Shown here: positions 1 to 6,602 of the stretch, piece after piece
Layout of the letters: each line of letters opens with the position of its first letter
Position numbering within the stretch: position 1 is the stretch's first letter
DNA from: Ruminococcaceae bacterium UBA794
Lineage (GTDB): Bacteria; Bacillota; Clostridia; Oscillospirales; Ruminococcaceae
Reading direction: 5' to 3'
Assembly (NCBI GenBank): GCA_002304735.1
Contig: DBIU01000075.1
Coordinates: 1 to 21,279, forward strand
DNA: 21,279 nucleotides
The notes under the pieces: model-generated
What the model was told of the DNA's origin: nothing
Seen by the model: only the letters and a program-made list of their open reading frames with translations
The model's database searches: none
Position numbers and translations under genes: made by a program

Positions 1-589
1 ATTTCAGAGAGTAGCAAAACTGCCGCGCCCGCTATGCGTTTGTTCCTCGTGTTTGAGAGTAGTGTAATTTCAGAGAGTAGCAAAACGTCGCGCAAGGTTC
101 GTCGGGGTATGTCGCAGTTTGAGAGTAGTGTAATTTCAGAGAGTAGCAAAACAATGACTTTAACCCCTACGTCTATGACGGCGTTTGAGAGTAGTGTAAT
201 TTCAGAGAGTAGCAAAACATAATCTGCGGCGCTGTTATCGAACACGCGGTTTGAGAGTAGTGTAATTTCAGAGAGTAGCAAAACCTTGTATTTGGCTTTG
301 TTATGCAACCTTTGGTTTGAGAGTAGTGTAATTTCAGAGAGTAGCAAAACTACCGAGATACAAATGCAGCCCCCAGTAATGTTTGAGAGTAGTGTAATTT
401 CAGAGAGTAGCAAAACGCGAGGGCGGCGTGTGTATCGCGAACAGCAGTTTGAGAGTAGTGTAATTTCAGAGAGTAGCAAAACCAGCCGTAAATGTGACGC
501 CTTGCCCCCTTCGTTTGAGAGTAGTGTAATTTCAGAGAGTAGCAAAACTTTGCGAAAAGTCGTTTCCAGTTATCAATTGTTTGAGAGTA
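1..589 (+). CRISPR. CRISPR array, distal end, type II-like repeat
   Basis: Eight complete, identical 36-nt repeats start at 51, 117, 183, 249, 315, 381, 447 and 513, preceded by the last 20 nt of another at 1-20. All nine spacers are exactly 30 nt, so the period is 66. The repeat begins GTTTGAGAGTAG and ends GTAGCAAAAC, and it carries GAGAGTAG twice, at repeat positions 5-12 and 23-30. The last repeat (579-589) keeps only GTTTGAGAGTA before the sequence departs, which marks the leader-distal end and implies that leader and older cas genes lie left of the window. The form of the repeat and a tracrRNA-like locus at 6466-6602 suggest type II (Cas9). No cas gene is visible here, so the type is inferred. 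I saw no spacer matching other parts of the window. Confidence 0.97.
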
Positions 590-727
590 TGTTCATTTTT
601 ATCGCAAAGCGACATCAAACGCATAACATTTCGGCTTGTGAAACCATAATCGGGAAAGTGGTTGAAAAAAGTAGGAATATATGGTATAATAAAAATGTCC
701 TCGCGCATACGTTCGCCGTCGTCGAAC
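590..727 (+). repeat. 138-bp inverted duplication, copy A
   Basis: This segment aligns without gaps to the reverse complement of 6564-6701 with about 10 mismatches in 138 positions. It begins exactly where the last CRISPR repeat is cut. A TTGAAA-N17-TATAAT promoter is conserved in both copies, although the 17-nt spacer between the boxes has changed. Read on the minus strand the inner part resembles the 3' tail of the tracrRNA candidate at copy B, but no anti-repeat follows it here. Copy A therefore looks like a tail without a head. Confidence 0.9.
662..690 (+). promoter_or_regulatory. sigma-70 type promoter in copy A
   Basis: TTGAAA (662-667), 17 nt, TATAAT (685-690). It points rightwards toward the hydrolase gene at 852 and would give a leader of about 150 nt. 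That leader can fold: GTTCG/CGAAC at 711-727, and CGCTCT (759-764) with AGAGCG (795-800) around an inner GGGC/GCCC hairpin. It may drive the hydrolase gene or a small RNA. Confidence 0.7.
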
Positions 728-755
728 TCCGCGCATATCGGACGATTATACCATA
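680..755. repeat. nested inverted repeat with two facing TATAAT boxes
   Basis: A perfect 11-bp inverted repeat (TATGGTATAAT at 680-690, its complement at 745-755) encloses GTCC (697-700) with GGAC (740-743) and GTTCG (711-715) with CGAAC (723-727). Each outer arm holds a TATAAT. The plus-strand one has a good -35 box; the minus-strand one has none that I can see. Copy B lacks the right arm. Confidence 0.6.
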
Positions 756-851
756 ACGCTTCGCTCTTATGGGCGTCTGCCCGACAATTACATCAGAGCG
801 AAAGCAATTCAGCGGTGCAACACTTCTTCAAGTCAGGAAAGGCGTGCGGAA

Positions 852-2576
852 ATGAAAGAAAAGAACGCAAACAAACCAAAGCCAAACATAAAAGCCGTAA
901 TAATAACCGCCGTGATTATTCTTGCGGCGGCTGCGGCTATCGTATTCGGCGCTTGCGGCGAAAAGCTTCTGAGCGGCTTATATCAATCGCAAAGCGGCTT
1001 TTATCCCTCAAAGATTGCCGACGGCGACATCGGCGCAAATCGTCTTATAGCCGCTTCGGATACGGCGGTTGACGTGAACGCGCGGGATTATTATTTCCTG
1101 ACGCTTGCGGACCCCGACGTTTCCGAGGACGACTACACCGCGTTGTGGTTCGGGCTGGATATAGCGAATATTGATACTCAGCGTGCGGAAAAGCTTCGCG
1201 CGGCGCTGAAATACGGCGACGAATGTTATGTTTCGGGCATTGTCTGCAAATATGAACCCGCGCAGGAGCAGGCACAGCGTTCACGGCTTGAAGCTTGGGT
1301 GCGGAGTTATTTTGAGGAAAACCTTGACGAGATAAAAAAACACCTCGGCGAAAGCGTTACCGCCGAGCAGCTTGTCGAAAAAGAGCTGAACAATTTCACG
1401 TCATATTATTTTGAAGCCGCCGACGTTCTGTTCCCCGCCGAATTTTGCGGAATACCGTACATAGCGGCGGGCGGCTTGGTTTTGTTCGCTGCGCTGGTTT
1501 TTGAGATATGCTTTGTGTTCGGGCTGAAAAAAAGGAAAGTCGCCGCTTCCGCGCTCGGCGCCGCGGCTGTTTTATCGGCAGTCGCTTGTATCGTCCTGTT
1601 CAACCGTATCCTCACCGCCGTTTCCGTTACCGAAGCGGGTTCGGGGCTTTATATTATGGGGAACTACGAATGTAACGATACCCGCGGAATGTTAGAAGCG
1701 AACCTAAAAAGCGTCGACGATTTCCTAAACCGTGCGCTTGAGAAGCATTTTTTCAATATTCCGATTGAGGTAAACAGGGAAAACTTCGGCTGCGCCGCGT
1801 TTGCCGCTTCGTCGGGAGGAGAACGCCTTTTCTGCCGCAATTTCGACTATTACGACACCGACGCCGTGCTTGTCTACTCACAACCCGAGGGCGCTTACGC
1901 TTCCATAGGTATGGCGGATATGACCTTTGTAGAGGTAGGGCGCGGTCAGCCGAACAGCGTAAATTCGATTGCGGGCAGAGCAAGAATGATTGTGCTTCCC
2001 TATATCGTGATGGACGGCATTAACGAAGCGGGGCTTGGCGCGGGCATACTTGAATTAAAGATGGACGAGATACATCAGGACGAGGGCAAGCCCGATATGC
2101 TTATATTTATGGCGATAAGGGCGCTTCTTGACAGCTGCGCCACGGTAGAGGAAGCGATAGCTTATCTTGACGGATACGACGTTCATTCCGACCTTGGGAG
2201 AGCGTATCATCTTTTCGTTGCGGACAAAACGGGCGATTTCGCCGTCATAGAATGGCTTGACGGAAAGATGACGGTAAACAGGCTTCCCGCCGTCACCAAC
2301 TCCGTTGTTACTCCCGGAAAACACTTCGGCGAGGGCGAGCCGGACGGCAGGCTTGACCGCATTACGGGAGAATTGAGTTCAAGCGGCGATATTTCCGCAG
2401 AAAAGGCTATGGATATCCTCGACAAAGTTAATCAAGGCGACCTCACGCAATGGTCGTGCGTGTATAATCTGGACAATTTCAGCGTAGATATCTGCACGGA
2501 CGCAAACTATTCCGCCGTTTACTCGTTTATCGGGCGCAAGGGCGCGGCGCCTGCGTTCTCGGTTGCGGCGAAATGA
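852..2576 (+). CDS. membrane-anchored Ntn-hydrolase, choloylglycine hydrolase/penicillin V acylase-like
   Basis: 574 aa. The catalytic C-terminal part (about 265-574) has the linear-amide C-N hydrolase pattern: FGCAAFAA with the candidate nucleophile Cys314, CRNFD with Arg329 and Asp332 at the spacing seen in bile salt hydrolases, DGINEAGLG with Asn391, HLFVADKTGDFAVIEW (453-468), TNSV with Asn483, and LDRI with Arg503. The first 260 residues hold one membrane segment (about 14-34), an extracytoplasmic stretch, and two more segments (about 204-225 and 232-255) around a KKRK loop, which would place the catalytic domain outside. Known members act on amide bonds (bile salts, penicillin V, N-acyl signals); the substrate here cannot be read. 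Start ATG follows AGGAAAGG by about 9 nt. A large N-terminal membrane fusion is unusual, since the family normally exposes its Cys at the mature N-terminus. Confidence 0.85.
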   Translation: MKEKNANKPKPNIKAVIITAVIILAAAAAIVFGACGEKLLSGLYQSQSGFYPSKIADGDIGANRLIAASDTAVDVNARDYYFLTLADPDVSEDDYTALWFGLDIANIDTQRAEKLRAALKYGDECYVSGIVCKYEPAQEQAQRSRLEAWVRSYFEENLDEIKKHLGESVTAEQLVEKELNNFTSYYFEAADVLFPAEFCGIPYIAAGGLVLFAALVFEICFVFGLKKRKVAASALGAAAVLSAVACIVLFNRILTAVSVTEAGSGLYIMGNYECNDTRGMLEANLKSVDDFLNRALEKHFFNIPIEVNRENFGCAAFAASSGGERLFCRNFDYYDTDAVLVYSQPEGAYASIGMADMTFVEVGRGQPNSVNSIAGRARMIVLPYIVMDGINEAGLGAGILELKMDEIHQDEGKPDMLIFMAIRALLDSCATVEEAIAYLDGYDVHSDLGRAYHLFVADKTGDFAVIEWLDGKMTVNRLPAVTNSVVTPGKHFGEGEPDGRLDRITGELSSSGDISAEKAMDILDKVNQGDLTQWSCVYNLDNFSVDICTDANYSAVYSFIGRKGAAPAFSVAAK

Positions 2577-2597
2577 GAAATTAATCGGTTTAACGCA

Positions 2598-2625
2598 AAA
2601 GGAGCGGCCGCGCGGCTGCTCCTTT
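2598..2625 (+). terminator. hairpin after the hydrolase gene
   Basis: AAAGGAGC (2598-2605) pairs with GCTCCTTT (2618-2625) around a GC-rich inner stem. It lies 21 nt after the stop codon. The T-run is only the end of the stem, so it is a weak-looking intrinsic terminator. Confidence 0.6.
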
Positions 2626-2722
2626 CGCGCGTTATAACGCTGTTGAAGCGTTTAATTTATTCCTTGCGCCGGTCAATCCGCGAATAATTTTGAAATAATT
2701 TCATTTCACATAAAAAAACATA

Positions 2723-2751
2723 TTGCATTTTTCTTTTGATTGTGGTATAAT
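2723..2751 (+). promoter_or_regulatory. promoter upstream of the small secreted protein
   Basis: TTGCAT (2723-2728), 17 nt, TATAAT (2746-2751). A second TATAAT stands at 2858-2863 without a clear -35 box. The gap 2626-2972 is AT-rich and holds no gene I can support, so the transcript would have a leader of about 110-215 nt. Confidence 0.6.
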
Positions 2752-2972
2752 GAATGTGATGTTAAGAGAATTTCAGTCGTGGGCGTCATAAAGTGTCTGA
2801 AACGAAAAATTATTGAAACCGATACTATAATATCTTCATTCTAATCAAACTATAGTGTATAATACAATTGGAAGCATTCATTTTCCGGCAGATGTGTGCA
2901 TCTTATTGTAATCAATCACTACACTTTTTCCTGAATATGCCGGATTCAGGAAACTACGAAAGGAAGTATTTT

Positions 2973-3371
2973 ATGAACAAAACCATGAAGAAAATTGTTG
3001 CGGCAGGAGCAACAGCAGTGACGATGATATCAACCACACTTTCGGCGTCAGCAGAAAATGTGGCAAAAAACTGGATGGCGCTATTTTATACATCTGCACC
3101 AGCGTCCGTTAATAAGGTGTATATATATGAAGATGTCCCGGCTTATGGGCATGGTTATATAGTCGATTGTACACATTTTGAAGGCGGATATGATGCATTA
3201 GTTGATGTAACTACTCCCGGAAATGCTACTTTTAGATTTACAAACACCGGAACATATAGAAGTATAATTCCATACAGTACAGACTATGGGAAATTAGTAA
3301 CCTTCAAGTTCAGTGCGTTAAGGTCAACGACTAATTGTAATGCGAGTGGAAGAATTTTGTACAATATGTAA
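2973..3371 (+). CDS. small secreted protein, unknown family
   Basis: 132 aa from ATG 2973, which has AGGAAG six nt upstream; the frame is open back to 2868 but that ATG has no ribosome site. The start yields a clean signal peptide (MNKTMKKIVAAGATAV... ending in ASA, about residue 27), whereas the longer version would bury it. The mature part of about 105 residues is rich in Tyr, Thr, Ser and Asn and poor in Lys and Glu, with alternating patterns such as ATFRFTNTGTYRSIIPY that suggest a beta fold. Two Cys residues remain after cleavage. I do not recognise the family; it does not show the lactococcin 972 ending. Codons such as ATA and the low GC differ from the flanking genes, which hints at separate acquisition. 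It has its own promoter and a hairpin behind it. Confidence 0.75.
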   Translation: MNKTMKKIVAAGATAVTMISTTLSASAENVAKNWMALFYTSAPASVNKVYIYEDVPAYGHGYIVDCTHFEGGYDALVDVTTPGNATFRFTNTGTYRSIIPYSTDYGKLVTFKFSALRSTTNCNASGRILYNM

Positions 3372-3393
3372 GCTATTATTTTGTATTGCGCTC

Positions 3394-3424
3394 TCATTCC
3401 CGCGAAGCTTTTTTGCGGGAATGA
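3394..3424 (+). terminator. 10-bp hairpin between the secreted protein and lipoprotein genes
   Basis: TCATTCCCGC (3394-3403) pairs perfectly with GCGGGAATGA (3415-3424), with an 11-nt loop that ends in six T. No T-run follows, so it may be an RNA end or processing structure rather than a full terminator. The right arm overlaps the direct repeat at 3421-3443. Confidence 0.5.
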
Positions 3425-3443
3425 TTAGCGAATTTCTTTCGGG
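3421..3443 (+). repeat. 23-bp direct repeat, also at 4475-4497
   Basis: The same 23 bases, beginning ATGATTAGCG and ending TTTCGGG, occur just upstream of the lipoprotein start and again inside that gene, where they encode MISEFLSG (gene frame). The upstream copy, read in the same sense, also spells MISEFLSGG and runs into the ribosome site. It may be the remnant of a duplicated or displaced 3' end of a related gene. Confidence 0.8.
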
Positions 3444-3451
3444 AGGTAAGT

Positions 3452-4681
3452 ATGAAAAAGATTATAGCGCTTATTTTATCGGCATTGATAGCGCCGGCAA
3501 TTCTGTCGGGCTGTACGGGCGGCGCCGCAAAACGCACCGACGATATATCGAAGGTTTGCGAAAGATTTGAAGAAGATTTTAACAGGCTTTGCAGCAAGGA
3601 ATACGATAACCTTATCTTTATGGACACAACCTATACCGCTCCTAAGGCGGATTATGTCTGCGAGCTTACTATGACTCCGCTTATGGGCAAAACTACCGAT
3701 GAAATCTACGATTTTTTCAGCAAAACCGTTGATATACTCACGGATAAAAAGTACACGGACGAGGAAAAGAGATACGAAATTCGCTTTGTTGACGCAGCGA
3801 ATAGCTATACTGACGACAGCGGCAAGTCGTATCCTTATAGCTGCCCCGATGTTGACAAATACAAGGAAGGCTATGAAACGGATTATCCGTGGCCGACGAT
3901 TGACAACAAAGATTATTTCATTGATATGATGTTCGGAGTGCTGCGCGGATATGACAACGGCTCTCTTGCCAAATTTGATAAAAAAGAACAAAGGTATTTG
4001 TTTAACTACTTTATGATTAACGGCAGCCATTACCCTGTTTTTTTCACGGAGGATTTAACCTGCACCGATACATACCGCCTCGTAAACGGCGAAATTTCGA
4101 TTGCAGACGCGGCGAAATTCGCGCAGAATTATCTTGACAATCTAAAAATATCGCCATACGAGGGAAATATTCCAAAACCGCGCGTCGCTGCAGTGAATGT
4201 TGTAAATATCGGCGAAGGCTGTTTCGGCTATAATTTTGTGACAACTTGCGAATATAAAGGAATTAATTTCGATTACCGCTTTTCGCGCGGCAAAGTAGCA
4301 GGAAGCACTCTTCGCGAAACCGATTACGACAGCCGAAGCTATTATTCCTCTAATGGCGATATTGATATGATTGAAACGGATAAAATCAGCCGTTTTTTGA
4401 ACATCGCGAACGGATACGAAATAATCGAGGGCGAGCCGCAGACGACTGTTATCACGCTTGAAACCGCCGCCGATATGATTAGCGAATTTCTTTCGGGGGC
4501 GATGGACTTGTATGTACAGAACGTTTCGATGGTGTGGCTGCCCGAAAAAACGGAGAATGAAATTACAGACCTAGCCGCTCACCCCTGCTGGAAATTCAAG
4601 CTGATACACGGCGGAGAAACATATCACACGTTTGTTAATATGATTACGGGCGAAATATATCTCTATGTTCAGGTAGGATAA
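3452..4681 (+). CDS. lipoprotein of unknown function, first gene of an ABC-permease operon
   Basis: 409 aa. MKKIIALILSALIAPAILSGC is replaced here by its key features: a basic start, a hydrophobic stretch, and the lipobox LSGC with Cys21. Start ATG has GGAGG 5 nt upstream. The mature protein is acidic and rich in Tyr and Asp, with no membrane segment and no catalytic motif I recognise; C-terminal segments (about 340-409) such as WKFKLIHGGETYHTFVN resemble PepSY-like beta repeats only loosely. The stop is 3 nt from the next start, so it is co-transcribed with the two permease genes. A role as surface sensor or ligand-binding partner of that transporter is inference. Confidence 0.85.
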   Translation: MKKIIALILSALIAPAILSGCTGGAAKRTDDISKVCERFEEDFNRLCSKEYDNLIFMDTTYTAPKADYVCELTMTPLMGKTTDEIYDFFSKTVDILTDKKYTDEEKRYEIRFVDAANSYTDDSGKSYPYSCPDVDKYKEGYETDYPWPTIDNKDYFIDMMFGVLRGYDNGSLAKFDKKEQRYLFNYFMINGSHYPVFFTEDLTCTDTYRLVNGEISIADAAKFAQNYLDNLKISPYEGNIPKPRVAAVNVVNIGEGCFGYNFVTTCEYKGINFDYRFSRGKVAGSTLRETDYDSRSYYSSNGDIDMIETDKISRFLNIANGYEIIEGEPQTTVITLETAADMISEFLSGAMDLYVQNVSMVWLPEKTENEITDLAAHPCWKFKLIHGGETYHTFVNMITGEIYLYVQVG

Positions 4682-4684
4682 GCT

Positions 4685-5533
4685 ATGCTAAGGACATTAA
4701 AAAGCGAGTTTTTCCGCACTGCGGCAACGCGCGGGTTTATTCTCGCGGCTGCCGTAACCGCGGCGCTTTGCTTTACGGTTCAGATTTTCTATAACAGTTC
4801 AAACGGCAAAACATATTCGGTATTTGAAGCGATTTTCAGCATTGACCGCGAAATTATGCTGAATAACGCGGACTTCAATCCCGCAATAATCATATCAAAA
4901 GCGCTTTCGGGCTATTCGGCGATGGCGCTTCCCGTAACGTCGGCGTTTCCGTTCGTTTTCGCGTTTATCTCGGAGCGAAACAGCAAAAATATGCGATTCG
5001 TGATTTCACGCACGGGCAGAGCGAAATATTATTGCTCAAAGTTCGCGGCGGCGGTGATTTGCGGCGGACTTTGCACAATGCTCGGAGTTTTGCTTTTCGC
5101 GCTGACGACGGTTATTCTGTTCCCGGGCGGACAGCCCGCGGAAATGCTCGCGGACTATCTTCCGAACGGAGCGCTCCCAACAGTCGTAAAAAAAGCGCTT
5201 TCCGCGTTTATTTACGGCGCGGCAAGCGTTCTGCCCGCGTTTTTTCTCTGCTCGTTCTGCACAAATCCATACATAATACTCTGCGTTCCTTTTCTGCTGA
5301 GATTTATACTTGAAACGCTTTTTTCGGAGATAATAAACAACGCAGTTTCGGCGGGAATTACCGACATATACGAAAAGATTTATCCGTTTCAGCCAAGCTC
5401 GCTGAGCTTCATTTTCGATATACGGGAAAGCAAGACGCTGTTCACGCTAATTGCAGTAAATGTAATTATCGCGGCGGCTGTTTTCGCGGGATTTTCGGTG
5501 ATTATGGAAAAACGCGCCGACAGGGGGTGCTGA
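4685..5533 (+). CDS. ABC-2-type membrane permease subunit
   Basis: 282 aa with about six hydrophobic segments: residues 16-34, 70-100 (the stretch that leads into ISERNSKNMRFVISR), 117-141, 171-195, 197-215 and 247-268. The motif FAFISERNSKNMRFVISRTG fits the early cytoplasmic loop of ABC-2 permeases that precedes a membrane segment. No Walker A or ABC signature appears in this gene or its neighbours. It sits 3 nt after the lipoprotein gene and just ahead of a second permease, so the two probably form a heterodimer that borrows an ATPase encoded elsewhere. The substrate is unknown. Confidence 0.75.
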   Translation: MLRTLKSEFFRTAATRGFILAAAVTAALCFTVQIFYNSSNGKTYSVFEAIFSIDREIMLNNADFNPAIIISKALSGYSAMALPVTSAFPFVFAFISERNSKNMRFVISRTGRAKYYCSKFAAAVICGGLCTMLGVLLFALTTVILFPGGQPAEMLADYLPNGALPTVVKKALSAFIYGAASVLPAFFLCSFCTNPYIILCVPFLLRFILETLFSEIINNAVSAGITDIYEKIYPFQPSSLSFIFDIRESKTLFTLIAVNVIIAAAVFAGFSVIMEKRADRGC

Positions 5534-5535
5534 CG

Positions 5536-6411
5536 ATGAATAAGGTCAACGCAAAAACGGCTTTATTATGCGCGCGGACCGATTTCGGGAAGTGGCTCTG
5601 CAGCCCGCGTATGATTATCCTAGCGGCGCTTTCGGTGTTCGTTTTCGTGTTTGCGGTAAAGCCGCTGTGCGAAAACGCCGAGATAATGGGCAAGCCGCTG
5701 AACGCGCTTGAACCGTACATTGCGGCGCTTAATTCCGGCTCGCTGCTGCTGATAATTCCGCTTGGATTTCTCGCGGTATCGTCGGATTTCCCCGTGATTG
5801 ACGCAAGCGCAATGTTCGGTATAATCAGAACAGGCAGGAAAAGCTGGCTTCTCGGACAGCTTGTAAACCTGCTGATGATGTGCGCGGGTTATCTTGCGGC
5901 GGTGTTCGTTTCAAGCACATTTTTCACGGCTTTCAGCGGATTTTGGGGAACAAAATGGAGCGATGTTGCGCTTAATTTCAGCGTTGAATATCCAAAATAC
6001 TCGCAGAATTTCGGCGCGCTTTTGCTCCCGCAGAACCTTTACAATCACCTTTCGCTGCCCGAAGCGGCGGCTTGGAGCACGCTTTTCGTGTTTGTTTACC
6101 TGCTTTTGCTTGGGATAATTTTGCTGTTCTTCACAATTCTCGGAAAAAAGACCGCGGGAGTGGTTGTCTGCGGCGGAATTATCGCGGCGGGGTCGGCGCT
6201 TTGCTCGATAAAATCGGAGCTGATGTGGGCGCTTCCGATGGCAAATTCGGTCGTATGGCTGCATTTCACCGAGTTTCGGCGCAAGCCGGTTTATCCCATA
6301 TGGTGTTCGTGGATTTACTTTGCAGTGATATTTATTGTACTGATTGTTTTGTGTTCAATTATGATAAGAAAATCCGATTGCTTTATATGCTCCGCGGAAG
6401 AAAGGCAGTGA
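5536..6411 (+). CDS. second ABC-2-like membrane permease subunit
   Basis: 291 aa from ATG 5536. This start has AGGGGGTG (5522-5529) six nt upstream; a GTG at 5527 in the same frame would overlap the previous gene and has no site of its own. Hydrophobic segments lie near residues 24-43, 66-85, 104-130, 180-205, 211-227 and 259-279. The loop SSDFPVIDASAMFGIIRTGR fills the same place as the ISERNSKN loop of its partner. Similar length and topology to the upstream gene point to a permease pair. No terminator with a T-run follows; the 9-bp hairpin at 6490-6510 is the first strong structure downstream. Confidence 0.75.
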   Translation: MNKVNAKTALLCARTDFGKWLCSPRMIILAALSVFVFVFAVKPLCENAEIMGKPLNALEPYIAALNSGSLLLIIPLGFLAVSSDFPVIDASAMFGIIRTGRKSWLLGQLVNLLMMCAGYLAAVFVSSTFFTAFSGFWGTKWSDVALNFSVEYPKYSQNFGALLLPQNLYNHLSLPEAAAWSTLFVFVYLLLLGIILLFFTILGKKTAGVVVCGGIIAAGSALCSIKSELMWALPMANSVVWLHFTEFRRKPVYPIWCSWIYFAVIFIVLIVLCSIMIRKSDCFICSAEERQ

Positions 6412-6429
6412 TTAAAACAAGAAAATGTC

Positions 6430-6459
6430 TTGGCAGAATTGCAAAATATTCATTATTAT
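6430..6459 (+). promoter_or_regulatory. candidate promoter for the tracrRNA-like RNA
   Basis: TTGGCA (6430-6435), 18 nt, TATTAT (6454-6459). Each box differs from consensus at one base. It lies between the stop of the permease gene and the anti-repeat, and would start RNA near 6466. Confidence 0.5.
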
Positions 6460-6465
6460 CAAGAA

Positions 6466-6602
6466 AAATTATGTTTAATATAACCGCAAGCCCTGTCCGC
6501 CGGATAGGGCTAAAATTTTGCTACTCTCTGAAATTACACTACTCTCAAACCCATAGCGCCGCCGTTCGACGACGGCGAATGTATGCGCGAGGACATTTTT
6601 AT
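6466..6602 (+). ncRNA. candidate tracrRNA
   Basis: Bases 6516-6550 are the exact reverse complement of 35 of the 36 bases of the CRISPR repeat at 1-589; only 6515 differs. Read on the plus strand the order is a 9-bp hairpin (6490-6510), anti-repeat ending CTCTCAAAC, a GC hairpin (6557-6577, arms CGCCG/CGGCG with one mismatch), a short AATGT/ACATT stem (6579-6597) and a U-tract (6596-6600). In known type II systems the 5' end of the crRNA repeat pairs with the tracrRNA just before its 3' hairpins, and this locus fits that order. An anti-repeat with almost no bulge is unusual. The alternative is a solitary repeat transcribed leftwards from 6629-6601. Ends are estimated. Confidence 0.6.

Noticed and set aside
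34..756. Open frames across the array that encode repeats of FESSVISESSKT
   Set aside because: The 66-nt period is a multiple of three, so the CRISPR repeats stay open in frame. There is no ribosome site or protein signal.
728..850. Full anti-repeat beside copy A on the minus strand
   Set aside because: Only short scattered matches to the repeat complement (around 785-805) were found, no more than chance.
2973..3371. Lactococcin 972-type bacteriocin
   Set aside because: Size and signal peptide fit, but the characteristic Trp/Tyr-rich ending is absent and the downstream genes do not include the usual immunity-transport pair with an ATPase.
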